A stretch of DNA of 64,000 nt from positions 1-64,000 of IMG/VR virus record IMGVR_UViG_3300037553_000311. One strand, written 5' to 3'. Positions 22,625-30,927 of this stretch are shown one piece after another. The stretch is from a virus. The stretch's first letter is position 1; each line of letters starts with the position of its first letter. The notes below the pieces were generated by a model. The model made no database searches and was not told where the DNA came from. It saw only the letters and a list, made by a program, of their open reading frames with translations. The position numbers and the translations under genes were made by a program.

Positions 22625-25117
22625 TCACCCATACGTGATCTTCACATTATCATTATACCCAGCAGGTACTTCGATACTATCTTTAGTGAGTAATATAGTA
22701 TCACCACTAAAGCCATCTATGAGTACTTGATCATGAGCTATTAGAAATAACTGACTCACTATCTTATTCGTTACTAGCTTATTGATAAGATCAGCTAATA
22801 GATTCTTATGTACAGTATCTAAGTTTCTATCTATCTCATCTACATATACTGGGTAATTATTAAGATCTAACTCGATGATCATAGCTAAGTTAAATGCTAA
22901 TGTAATGATACCTATCTGACCTTGAGAACATTCACTTATATCTCGTATCTTGATACCTTCTATACTAAGAGGGAATACAAAGTTTAATGTATCTACTGGA
23001 TCTATCACCATATGATACGATGTCATCTCACCTATGAAGTAGTTAGTAGTAGTGATGATACTATTAACAAACTCTTTAGTGTAATTGATAGGTAGTTCAG
23101 ATAATGACTCCTCAACTAATTTACTATTAGTATGTAGTGTCTTATATTCATCTATTACAGTATTCACTTCCTTATCTAATCTGATAGCTATAGACTCTTG
23201 TTCTTTACAGATATCAGTGATATCTATAAGCTCTTTCCTTATGTCATTTAGCATCTTATCTAGTATAGTATTCACTCTATTTAAGTAATCGATACTAGCA
23301 CTTACAGATGTATCCTTTTCCATAATCACTATGTTATTTGATAACTCGATAAGCTCACACTTACTAGAGTGAAACTTAGTTAGTAATCTCAGATCATTTA
23401 CATGATTATCACGCTCTAAAGTCTTAGTAATATGTACATTACGTAACTCATCTAATTGGATCTTGTACTTATCTAACTCAGATGTAAGTACTTTAGATGA
23501 GAACTTGATGTTGTTATTAACAGTAGCTTTATCTTTCTCTAAGATATCGATACGCTTGAGTAAGCTCTGATAAGATATATATGATTCACTCTCACGTATG
23601 TAGTTATTGATGATAGTAGATATACCGTTAGGGTAATTTTGCACTATGTTAGGAAGATCACTCATATCTATATATCTGGAGATGGGACCTGATAGTGAGT
23701 TATATATCTCATCTAGGTGTTTCCATACTAGAGTCTGAATTTCTAATTCTTTAGCAAGATTCATACAAGTGGATTCTAGCTTATCTATTCGCTTAGATAA
23801 ACTAATCCCTATCTTGACTAACTTAGCAAGTTCATTCTTTTTAGCTGTGACATGTGAGTTATACTTGATATATAACTCACATGATCCTTTATCACATATG
23901 CTGGCAGTATCGTATTCATTTATCAACTTATTAGCATCTCTCTTACGTTTACTATTAGTACTAGCTTCAATTTTAGCACTACTTAATAGGTTACTATGTT
24001 CACGTAATGATTCTTTTAGTAGTTGATATTCATGTTTACTTAAGATCTTATCATAGGTTACATATGATAAGTTAGTCAGCCAGTAGTTTAGCTTATTATT
24101 AGTCTCTCTAGCGTTATCGATATCATCTATACTGAGAGGTATAAAGTCAGTCTTAAATTCATATGTGTTAGCGTGTACTACTAGATCAGCTAATTCTTCT
24201 TCAGATGAGGTATTAGACTTAGAGATGCTTTTCAGTTTAGCTTCGTAATCGTTTATATTAGTGACTACAGTAGCTAGAGATTTAGTACATTCTAGTATCT
24301 CATTATCTAGCAATTGGATATGTACTGGTAGTGTAGTCAACTTAGTTTCACTACTAGCTCTATCGATATGTGTATATGATAATATGTCATTATAGTTGTC
24401 CCGTAGGGTAGTACGTAAGTCGTCTATATCGATGATTTCACTATCATCACTGACGGTATCTAAGCCCTCCAGTAACCCATTTACCTTAGTTATCCATATG
24501 AGTAATAGTTTCTCCTGATCTTCATACTTCTTCTTAGTATCATTTAGCTTTAGTAACTTATCAGTATCTAGCTGTTGTGATGATAATTGAGCTTGACGTT
24601 GATATAATCTATCTAAGTTATTACTAGCTGAAGTAGTAGCCTTCCTTACAATTTTATGTCTATCTATGAATAAGCTAATATCAATAGGGTTCATATCTAA
24701 GAGTACTGATTTTCTCTGACTAGGTCTCATATTACATATATCTAATGAGCACTTGAGTATAGTCTGTTTAGTGGTATCTAGTTTTAGATACTTATATATG
24801 AGTTCTCTCTGTACTCCATTAGTACCATTCTTATTTAGATTAGTACCATTCTGTATAAATAGATGACCCATCTCTCTGCTATATCTGAGTTCATATATGT
24901 CATTCTCATATTCTAATGTAAGCTCTTTATACCCAGTCTTAGTGAATAAGCTCTTATTATTATCATAAGGATATAGTTCATTGAGTACACTAGATTTAGC
25001 ATACCCATTCCTACCAGTAATGATAGTGATGGGTGAATCAAATTCAGCTTCAAAGTGTTTAATGTTAGCTACTTGAAATCTAATGAAGTTATGCAATACG
25101 ATCTTTAGTATCTTCAT
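22625..25117 (-). CDS. SbcC/Rad50/gp46-like recombination ATPase
   Basis: This 830-residue SMC-type ABC ATPase works with an Mre11/gp47 nuclease at DNA ends. Walker A GRNGYAKSS is at about 35-43. Long coiled-coil arms are interrupted at about 408-413 by CDKGSC, where a zinc-hook (normally CxxC) is expected; here the cysteines are four residues apart. The ABC signature CSQGQIGIITLAF begins at about 730, Walker B PVYVDEIDRNLD lies at about 756-767, and the switch His is at about 795 (LIAHDQ). Length and order match phage gp46. The N-terminus KILKIVLHNFIRFQ is typical. AGAGGAT precedes the ATG. The nuclease partner is not in this window. Confidence 0.9.
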   Translation of the reverse strand: MKILKIVLHNFIRFQVANIKHFEAEFDSPITIITGRNGYAKSSVLNELYPYDNNKSLFTKTGYKELTLEYENDIYELRYSREMGHLFIQNGTNLNKNGTNGVQRELIYKYLKLDTTKQTILKCSLDICNMRPSQRKSVLLDMNPIDISLFIDRHKIVRKATTSASNNLDRLYQRQAQLSSQQLDTDKLLKLNDTKKKYEDQEKLLLIWITKVNGLLEGLDTVSDDSEIIDIDDLRTTLRDNYNDILSYTHIDRASSETKLTTLPVHIQLLDNEILECTKSLATVVTNINDYEAKLKSISKSNTSSEEELADLVVHANTYEFKTDFIPLSIDDIDNARETNNKLNYWLTNLSYVTYDKILSKHEYQLLKESLREHSNLLSSAKIEASTNSKRKRDANKLINEYDTASICDKGSCELYIKYNSHVTAKKNELAKLVKIGISLSKRIDKLESTCMNLAKELEIQTLVWKHLDEIYNSLSGPISRYIDMSDLPNIVQNYPNGISTIINNYIRESESYISYQSLLKRIDILEKDKATVNNNIKFSSKVLTSELDKYKIQLDELRNVHITKTLERDNHVNDLRLLTKFHSSKCELIELSNNIVIMEKDTSVSASIDYLNRVNTILDKMLNDIRKELIDITDICKEQESIAIRLDKEVNTVIDEYKTLHTNSKLVEESLSELPINYTKEFVNSIITTTNYFIGEMTSYHMVIDPVDTLNFVFPLSIEGIKIRDISECSQGQIGIITLAFNLAMIIELDLNNYPVYVDEIDRNLDTVHKNLLADLINKLVTNKIVSQLFLIAHDQVLIDGFSGDTILLTKDSIEVPAGYNDNVKITYG

Positions 25118-25252
25118 ATTAGTATCCTCTTGTACATTAGTGATTAATATATATTACCAGTTGTTATTTGATAGTATTACTGTATCCATAGAATATCGCT
25201 AATATATTCTAAAACATTGAATCCACTCCACTAATATAACAGGTAAGCATAT

Positions 25253-26023
25253 ATGGATAACATAATCGTAACTAAAACAGAGGAACAATATCGTAAAGAT
25301 ATCGACACTAATAATGTATCTAAGGTAAGTGTATATGAGAACAATAAAATACCACAACATGTAGCATTCATATCAGACTTGAGCATGTATCTACCAGATA
25401 TATTCGAGGTACCATCATGTGATAATAATGAAATGTATGCTCGTATAGTAGATAATGTGAATACCTTAAGATTTAAAGCAGTAGAGTTAATAGATACATG
25501 TCCTATCTGTGGTAGTAAACTCACAGTGCTAGATACATTAGCTGATAGCTTAATCATATGCTTTAATCTAAATTGTACAACTGCGCCACTGGAGCATTAC
25601 TTATGTAGGAAATTATACATACTCACTAATCACATGATAGAAGATCACATCATCATGCATTGGATAAGTGAGTTACGTACTAGTGATAAAACAGTCACAT
25701 TTACATCAATCTTAACACATGTGATAAATTCTATACATGAAGACCACGATCCATATACTGATGAAAAGCAATTGATCATAGATAGTATTCGTAATCTAAC
25801 AATAGATAGATTCATCAACCTAGTAACAGTATTAGATGTAATAGAAAACCCAGATACATTCGGTATCGAGTTTGATTCATCATTAGTGAACCTAATCAAC
25901 CGAGTATCTAATAATCTCAATGATAATATTGATCATACTAAATCGATGATAGATATGACTAATATGATACTAACTAACCTGGAATTATTAGAGTTATATA
26001 AACGATGCTACATTACCACTTAG
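25253..26023 (+). CDS. Zinc-finger protein, possibly DNA-ligase C-terminal-like
   Basis: The protein has 256 residues. A four-cysteine zinc finger DTCPICGSKLTVLDTLADSLIICFNLNCT lies at about 82-110. It is followed by EHYLCRKLYILTNHMIEDHI, and the spacing recalls the zinc finger plus helix-hairpin-helix part of NAD-dependent DNA ligase, without any adenylation domain. That similarity is weak and the rest of the chain is unfamiliar and mostly helical. It is divergent from the Rad50-like gene, with AGGT upstream of the start. A role with DNA ends would fit the neighbourhood but is unproven. Confidence 0.7.
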   Translation: MDNIIVTKTEEQYRKDIDTNNVSKVSVYENNKIPQHVAFISDLSMYLPDIFEVPSCDNNEMYARIVDNVNTLRFKAVELIDTCPICGSKLTVLDTLADSLIICFNLNCTTAPLEHYLCRKLYILTNHMIEDHIIMHWISELRTSDKTVTFTSILTHVINSIHEDHDPYTDEKQLIIDSIRNLTIDRFINLVTVLDVIENPDTFGIEFDSSLVNLINRVSNNLNDNIDHTKSMIDMTNMILTNLELLELYKRCYITT

Positions 26024-26406
26024 GATTGAGTAATATCATTACTACTATATATACATGTATGGGATAATGCAGAGTACATATCAGATACTATCTACCATTG
26101 AAACTGTGTAATAATATTATGCTAGTATATATAGTAGTAATCTAAATCAGTCACTATTTCAGGTATATATCACTATAGTAGAAGGTATCAGATAATACTT
26201 GATACCTCCCACTGATCTTTGATTAGTAGAAGGTATCAGATAATACTTGATACCTCCCACTGATCTAGCGATTAGTAGAAGGTATCAGATATAATCAGAT
26301 ATGCTAATAGTAATGTATATGTGAAGTAACTATAATCATCATTGGAATACTTAATTGGTAAGTGTTTCATCTAACGTAGTAAGTTATAAAAAAAGGAGCA
26401 AGTAAT
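26024..26406. repeat. Intergenic hairpin repeats, duplicated at 38.9-39.1 kb
   Basis: ~26080-26300 is almost identical to ~38890-39110. Both carry ACTGTGTAATAATATTATGC, an ATATATCACTATAGTAG segment, then two AGGTATCAGATAATACTTGA-type hairpin units separated by CACTGATCT...GATTAGTAG. AAAAAAGGAG at the end serves the gene at 26407. No gene lies here. Confidence 0.7.
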
Positions 26407-26862
26407 ATGGATAAGGAAACTAAGGATGTTAAAAAAGTAGGCAATTACGATGAAGCAACTAAGTTCATTAATGATCACATCAAGCTCATTTCAGATAAAC
26501 CTGGTAAGATCATCTATCAGATGAATCGTGACCCATATGTCAAATTCATGACAAGTAAGGGAATCACTAAAGATTCTCTTGAGCAGATCACTGACGCTAA
26601 TCATGAGTTCATGCATGGTTCGATGTTGGTGGCGAAAGATAAGCTCGTCGAGCATAATGATGAAGATCGTGTGGAACTTCGTTTCCGCTGCCCAGATGGT
26701 CGTCAGGATGTAATCATCAAACGATCTAAAGATGTACGTAATCTGAAATCTGGTGAGACTTTCACCAAATATGGTACCGTGTCAGTAATTAAACGACTCC
26801 GTACTCAGATGGATAAAGGTATTATCGACGCAATTGCTGCTGAGATTGAGAAGACCGTATAA
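26407..26862 (+). CDS. Probably highly expressed small protein, unknown function
   Basis: This 151-residue charged protein ends with DRVELRFRCPDGRQDVIIKRSKDVRNLKSG, then ETFTKYGTVSVIKRLRTQMDKGIIDAIAAEIEKTV. Its codons (CGT, CTC, GGT, ACC, CGC) are markedly less A/T-biased than those of its neighbours and match the capsid gene, which suggests strong expression. AAAGGAG lies nine bases upstream. It is a single gene with a terminator hairpin at 26868-26905. The many Lys/Arg residues and predicted beta/alpha C-terminus could suit a nucleic-acid-binding or head-internal protein, but I recognise no family. Confidence 0.8.
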   Translation: MDKETKDVKKVGNYDEATKFINDHIKLISDKPGKIIYQMNRDPYVKFMTSKGITKDSLEQITDANHEFMHGSMLVAKDKLVEHNDEDRVELRFRCPDGRQDVIIKRSKDVRNLKSGETFTKYGTVSVIKRLRTQMDKGIIDAIAAEIEKTV

Positions 26863-26867
26863 TGCAC

Positions 26868-26905
26868 ATCGTTAGACTTCTCCAATGTTGGGGGAGTCTA
26901 ACGAT
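26868..26905 (+). terminator. Terminator after 26407-26862
   Basis: ATCGTTAGACT (26868-26878) pairs with AGTCTAACGAT (26895-26905), with extra inner TCTCC/GGGGA pairing. It is followed by ATCTTTACT. The next gene's AGGAG lies 13 bases further on. Confidence 0.7.
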
Positions 26906-26925
26906 ATCTTTACTAGGAGATAATC

Positions 26926-27273
26926 ATGAGTACAGATATGTTACCGATTAATAGTAAGTCACCGATGGATATGTCACCGATTAATAGTAAATCACAAGTC
27001 AACTTAGATTTTGATAGTAAAGTGTTACCTGATAAGTTAGTAGCTAATCTCATCACTGGTGAATTTAAAGTAGGTGAAGTCGATATACAAATGAAAGATG
27101 TCGAGGTTGGTATCATCGCCACAGAGACTAATGTAGCAGAAGTAATCGAGTGGTTAGAAACACTCACAGTAACAACTGTAATCATAGTGACTCCTAAAGG
27201 ATTCTCTATGGATACATTAGATCATTTCATAGAAGTGGCACGATCTCATAATGATAACTGTAATCATAGTTAA
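26926..27273 (+). CDS. Hypothetical protein with duplicated N-terminus (115 aa)
   Basis: It starts after AGGAGATAATC. The N-terminus contains an internal duplication, DMLPINSKSPMDMSPINSKS. The rest reads as an alpha/beta fold (EVDIQMKDVEVGIIATETNVAEVIEWLETL, then TVTTVIIVTPKGFSMDTLDHFIEVA). I recognise no family. The 3' end overlaps the tiny frame at 27251. It may be co-transcribed with 26407 if the terminator between them leaks. Confidence 0.65.
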   Translation: MSTDMLPINSKSPMDMSPINSKSQVNLDFDSKVLPDKLVANLITGEFKVGEVDIQMKDVEVGIIATETNVAEVIEWLETLTVTTVIIVTPKGFSMDTLDHFIEVARSHNDNCNHS

Positions 27274-27436
27274 CAATACATTAGTGATTGTACCATTAAC
27301 TATGTCGCTCAATGTTGCATTATATCACCCTCTAGTAATGGATGCTCGTATATCATCTGTATTGACTCCTACAGTACTGATGGTAGAACTGCTATCTATT
27401 ATGTCATTGAGCGACATAACTAATGGTATAATCTAA
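27251..27436 (+). CDS. Doubtful small hydrophobic ORF containing an inverted repeat
   Basis: A 61-codon frame overlaps the end of the previous gene and has no ribosome site of its own, so it would rely on coupling. The product (MITVIIVNNTLVIVPLTMSLNVALYHPLVM...LMVELLSIMSLSDITNGII) is hydrophobic. Most of the frame is spanned by a 29-bp imperfect inverted repeat (27286-27314 and 27405-27433). The stop is followed by the 80-bp block also found after 22538. It could be a real small membrane protein or simply a structured 3' region. Confidence 0.35.
   Translation: MITVIIVNNTLVIVPLTMSLNVALYHPLVMDARISSVLTPTVLMVELLSIMSLSDITNGII
27286..27433. repeat. 29-bp inverted repeat around a 90-bp spacer
   Basis: The arms at 27286-27314 and 27405-27433 match at 26 of 29 positions when one is inverted, centred on CATTATGTCGCTCAATG-like sequence. 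In RNA this would be a very long stem. In DNA it could be the ends of a miniature element or an invertible segment. Confidence 0.65.
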
Positions 27437-27445
27437 CTACAAATT

Positions 27446-27482
27446 ATCCTCACCTACACATATCACATGTGTAGGTGAGGAT
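27446..27482 (+). terminator. 16-bp terminator, second copy of the 80-bp duplication
   Basis: It has the same sequence as 22548-22584 (ATCCTCACCTACACAT stem, ATCAC loop, T-rich 3' side). It ends the 26407-27436 transcript. Confidence 0.8.
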
Positions 27483-27643
27483 GATATCTTTATTTTTTAC
27501 ACTTTAGCATGAGCAAGAGATGTTTGCTCCTACTCAGAGTACATCAGAACCAGTGTACATAGATGTTATTTTTCATACGATCCATTCATATGTATAGGTA
27601 TATAATCGATATGACATTACGCTTTTTTTTAGGAGTATGTATT

Positions 27644-29056
27644 ATGAGTATTAAAAAAATAGTATCTAAAGCATGTATGCATTCATGTCTAGTGAAGAAG
27701 AAATTCACTGAAGCTGTCATCGTAAAAGAGAGAACACTGTATGATGATGGTAGTACATCATCTAGGTTAGCTACATATGTAGATCCTAAGAGATCTTTCT
27801 ACATGACTCAGAAGAGATATCGTGATTATAAGTATAAGATTGAACTAGAGGATATATCTAAGTTAGATAAGTTCACAGTAAAGAATATAGATCTACGAAG
27901 AAAGTTAGCTGAAGTACTAGGTCTACGTCCTGGATATCATAAAGATGCTGTCCTATTTAGATCTCCTTATATATTTGGTGCTGATATTTCAATAGAGTCT
28001 CTAATCAAGATGCACTACATGAATACATTTGAAATAGATATACCACCAACATATGGATTCTTAGATATTGAAACATCGATAGATACAGATGAGATTATGC
28101 TCATATCGTATATAGCAAATGGTACAGTATATTTATGCGTACTAGATCACTTCTTATATAGAGAAGAGACAGATACTAATGGTAATATCAATCGTATCAA
28201 AGTATCAGAAGTAGAGATGAATAATTATCTGCTGAAATCACTAGGTGATTATACTAGTAAGTTAAATCCATCTAAAAAGATACCACAGAATCTCATCTCT
28301 ACTATGAAAGGATTAAAGTATGAGCTTAAAGTATTCACTAATGAGATAGAACTGATAGCATGGACTTTTAAGAATATCCATCATGAGCAAGTAGATATGA
28401 TAGGTATTTGGAATATGGGTTATGATATCCCATATATACTAGATAGGTTGAAATTATTGAAAGTATCATCTGAATCTATTTTCTGTGACCCTACGTTAGA
28501 TGAATCATTCCGTTACGTATCTTATATTGCAGATAAGAATAAGAGGATAGCACATTTCACTCTAAAGTGGGATTACCTACATTGTACTTCTGGTTCTCAA
28601 TTTATAGATAGTATGAGTCTATTTAGTCAGGTACGTAGAACTGCTGGATTTAGAGCAAAATATACACTAGATGCTATACTAGATGAGGAATTAGGTCTAT
28701 CTAAATTACCATTAAAAGATGGTGGTTCTCATGCAGTCAATCAGCGACGTCACTTCATGGATTATACTGTATATAATGCATTCGATAGTATATCATTATA
28801 TCTACTAGAGATGAAGAATAATGATCTATTAGCGATGTCTATTCTTGCTGGTATGACTCCAATATCTAAGTTTGCAGCAGCTGGTATCAAAAGTACCAAT
28901 AGTACTTATCGTCATCATTTAGCTAAAGGTAAGATCTTAGCTAGTGTTAGTAATCTTGATAACTATGTGAAGTTAGATAAGTTATTTAGTAATTGTGGTG
29001 GTCTAGTATTACCTCCGCATAATGTTGAAAATGTAGGGATATGCTTAGATATCTAG
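27644..29056 (+). CDS. Family B DNA polymerase, exonuclease fragment
   Basis: This 470-residue protein (start ATG 27644 eight bases after AGGAG; a 27-codon upstream extension of the frame lacks a site) carries the N-terminal and 3'-5' exonuclease domains of a family B polymerase. Exo I FLDIETS is at about 139-145, Exo II WNMGYDIPYI at about 256-265, and Exo III YNAFD at about 377-381. It ends at CGGLVLPPHNVENVGICLDI, just where the palm domain with motif A should begin. Motif A is found instead in the next gene, 107 bases downstream. The exonuclease triad looks intact, so the fragment could proofread in trans or assemble with the other pieces. Confidence 0.88.
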   Translation: MSIKKIVSKACMHSCLVKKKFTEAVIVKERTLYDDGSTSSRLATYVDPKRSFYMTQKRYRDYKYKIELEDISKLDKFTVKNIDLRRKLAEVLGLRPGYHKDAVLFRSPYIFGADISIESLIKMHYMNTFEIDIPPTYGFLDIETSIDTDEIMLISYIANGTVYLCVLDHFLYREETDTNGNINRIKVSEVEMNNYLLKSLGDYTSKLNPSKKIPQNLISTMKGLKYELKVFTNEIELIAWTFKNIHHEQVDMIGIWNMGYDIPYILDRLKLLKVSSESIFCDPTLDESFRYVSYIADKNKRIAHFTLKWDYLHCTSGSQFIDSMSLFSQVRRTAGFRAKYTLDAILDEELGLSKLPLKDGGSHAVNQRRHFMDYTVYNAFDSISLYLLEMKNNDLLAMSILAGMTPISKFAAAGIKSTNSTYRHHLAKGKILASVSNLDNYVKLDKLFSNCGGLVLPPHNVENVGICLDI

Positions 29057-29163
29057 TACTGTATACTCCTACGTGAAGGTCATATTTAGCCTATTTTAGA
29101 TTCACCACTCCCGATATAATAGGTACTGAGAATGGAGTATATAGATAATTGGAGAATGTCACC
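29057..29163 (+). promoter_or_regulatory. TACGTGA repeat element between polymerase fragments
   Basis: ACTCCTACGTGAAGGTCATA and the following TTTAGCCTATTTTAGATT, then ATATAATAGGTACTGAGAAT, align with the elements at ~38730-38820, ~4752-4850 and ~12535-12630. GGAG at 29151-29154 serves the next gene. There is no endonuclease or intron signature between the two polymerase pieces. Confidence 0.55.
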
Positions 29164-29463
29164 ATGTCAAATGATACCACTAGTAGTGATAATAAAGTAC
29201 CGACTACACTTTCTTTATACGTGAGTCAGTGTGATTTTAAATCAGCATACCCATGTATCATGCGTACAGCTAATATATCTAGAGATACGTTCACAGGAGT
29301 AGTATATAGTATCGAAGGTAGAGATAGATCATCAATCATAGATTACTATTCTAACCTGATACATCTAAGAGAAAATGCAGTATACTTATGTAGTGAGTAT
29401 CATAATTTCCCAGATTACCTAGAGATGGATGATGTGGTAAGTCAGTACTTATCTACTCAGTGA
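29164..29463 (+). CDS. Family B DNA polymerase, motif A fragment
   Basis: This 99-residue protein has ATG 29164 nine bases after GGAG. It contains DFKSAYPCIMRTANISRDTF at about 29-48, which is the family B motif A (DFxSLYPSI) with the catalytic Asp29 and the usual NIS that follows. It stops about 50 residues later (DDVVSQYLSTQ), before the fingers. Motif B (KxxxNSxYG) and motif C (YGDTDS) are in no open frame of this window. It would be non-functional alone. Together with the exonuclease piece it shows a polymerase broken into at least three parts, or a decayed copy. Its short, neat frame and ribosome site argue against recent random decay. Confidence 0.75.
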   Translation: MSNDTTSSDNKVPTTLSLYVSQCDFKSAYPCIMRTANISRDTFTGVVYSIEGRDRSSIIDYYSNLIHLRENAVYLCSEYHNFPDYLEMDDVVSQYLSTQ

Positions 29464-29538
29464 TTATGCACATATCTTTTTATTCACCAGCATCATACCT
29501 ATAGGTGATAAATGAAAAATTAATTATAAGGTGACATT

Positions 29539-30198
29539 ATGCAGTATGTATTCTTTACAGGACGGAATAGAGTAGGTAAGACAACATTATCTCTAGCATT
29601 ACATCAGTATCTAATTAGTAATGGTAGTGATGTTGAAATAGTATCATTTGCAGAGGCTATGAGGTATGAGATAGTTGAATATTATGGTATCCCATATGAT
29701 GTAATATTTGATAAGAGTATAGATAAGAATACATATATGATCACATTAGGTGATTACCCATATCTAAATGAAGCTGTAGAGTTACATATATCTAGTGGAC
29801 TTACTGATAATGAGGATACATTTAAGTCAACCACATATACATTACGAGAACTACTTATAACACATGGTACTCATATCAGACGTAAAGATGATAATGATTA
29901 TTGGGTGAAGTTATTTTCACATCATGCCATGGTGCTAGCTGAACGTGGAGTAGATATGATGATCGTAGATGATGCTAGATATCAGAATGAATTTGATACT
30001 ATAGCTACATGTGATCTCATATTCTGGTTAGATAATGGATTCACAGGTACGTCAGATCTACCACAAGATAATGTTGTCGCTTGGTATCGTGCAAATAGAG
30101 ATAGATGTATCAGCATGGATATACCTATCCCACTGTCACCGAGTAAATGTGATATCATACTACAAGATGTAATTAAACACATAGGAGATCGTACATGA
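29539..30198 (+). CDS. Deoxynucleoside monophosphate kinase, T4 gp1-like
   Basis: This 219-residue protein has a P-loop GRNRVGKTT at about 8-16. Its signature resembles phage dNMP kinases: FAEAMRYEIVEYYGIP, later LRELLITHGTHIRRKDDNDYWVKLFSHHA and VDMMIVDDARYQNEFD. It phosphorylates dNMPs to dNDPs for DNA synthesis, using ATP. AAGGTG lies before the start. The stop overlaps the next gene's start (ATGA), so the pair is translationally coupled. It fits with the class II reductase and ThyX-like protein as the phage's nucleotide supply set. Confidence 0.85.
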   Translation: MQYVFFTGRNRVGKTTLSLALHQYLISNGSDVEIVSFAEAMRYEIVEYYGIPYDVIFDKSIDKNTYMITLGDYPYLNEAVELHISSGLTDNEDTFKSTTYTLRELLITHGTHIRRKDDNDYWVKLFSHHAMVLAERGVDMMIVDDARYQNEFDTIATCDLIFWLDNGFTGTSDLPQDNVVAWYRANRDRCISMDIPIPLSPSKCDIILQDVIKHIGDRT

Positions 30199-30758
30199 TA
30201 CATAGTAAGACTACGTTAAACTGTCTCTCAATCGATCTTGGATCTAATCTCGGTTGGGTGAAAAGTCGAATCACATTACAACCTAAGCTCAAGTTAGACG
30301 TGACTGAGCATAATACAATAAATCTAAATAAGCTCACTGATATAGAGATGCGGAATGATTTTAATAATGTGTATCATCGGAACCGTGTCAAGTTGACTAT
30401 CTTAGAAGACATACTAACAAAACTGACTAGTCGTCTTAAATATGATCTATATATAGTGGAAGATGTATTTGCTAATCCATATAGAGTAGCAGCTTTTAAA
30501 TCTCTACTACTGATGATGGATACATTAGAGCGTATAGTTAATATTAAACATGGTAAGAGACTACACACGATAGCACCAATGGCTATCAAAAAGATAGTAG
30601 CTGATATGGGTAATGCTGATAAGATGGCTGTACAAGAAGCATTACTAGCTAATGAAGATATCACTATCAGGAAGCCAGATCTATTAACTGAACATACAAG
30701 TGATGCAATCGGTGTAGCGTACGCCTTCAGTAAAAAGTACCTACTCAATAGTATTTGA
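30195..30758 (+). CDS. RuvC-like Holliday junction resolvase
   Basis: This 187-residue RNase H-fold nuclease has LSIDLGSNLGW with Asp14, IVEDVFANPYRVAAFKSL with Glu89, the APMAIKKIVADMGNADKMAVQEAL region typical of RuvC, and EHTSDAIGVAYAF with His167 and Asp170. Together these give the expected acidic/His catalytic set. It resolves branched DNA during recombination or before packaging. Length matches bacterial and phage RuvC. It is coupled by ATGA overlap to the dNMP kinase and followed by a 14-bp hairpin terminator. Confidence 0.85.
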   Translation: MIHSKTTLNCLSIDLGSNLGWVKSRITLQPKLKLDVTEHNTINLNKLTDIEMRNDFNNVYHRNRVKLTILEDILTKLTSRLKYDLYIVEDVFANPYRVAAFKSLLLMMDTLERIVNIKHGKRLHTIAPMAIKKIVADMGNADKMAVQEALLANEDITIRKPDLLTEHTSDAIGVAYAFSKKYLLNSI

Positions 30759-30765
30759 CATATAT

Positions 30766-30801
30766 CACTACTCACTACCGCATACGTGGTAGTGAGTAGT
30801 G
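30766..30801 (+). terminator. Terminator after the kinase/resolvase pair
   Basis: CACTACTCACTACC (30766-30779) pairs perfectly with 30788-30801 and is followed by TCTTTGTTT. Confidence 0.8.
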
Positions 30802-30927
30802 TCTTTGTTTATTCACTCTGAAGTAGTAGTAAAAGATATCTACTCATCTCAAGTATATATTACTACAGTAGATCATATTAAACGATAGCGTGAAATAGTT
30901 CACTCATATACATCATCAGGAGATACC

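Noticed and set aside
29057-29163. Self-splicing intron or intein between polymerase fragments
   Set aside because: Only about 107 bases separate the frames, with no room for a group I or II core, and both fragments have their own start or stop and ribosome site.
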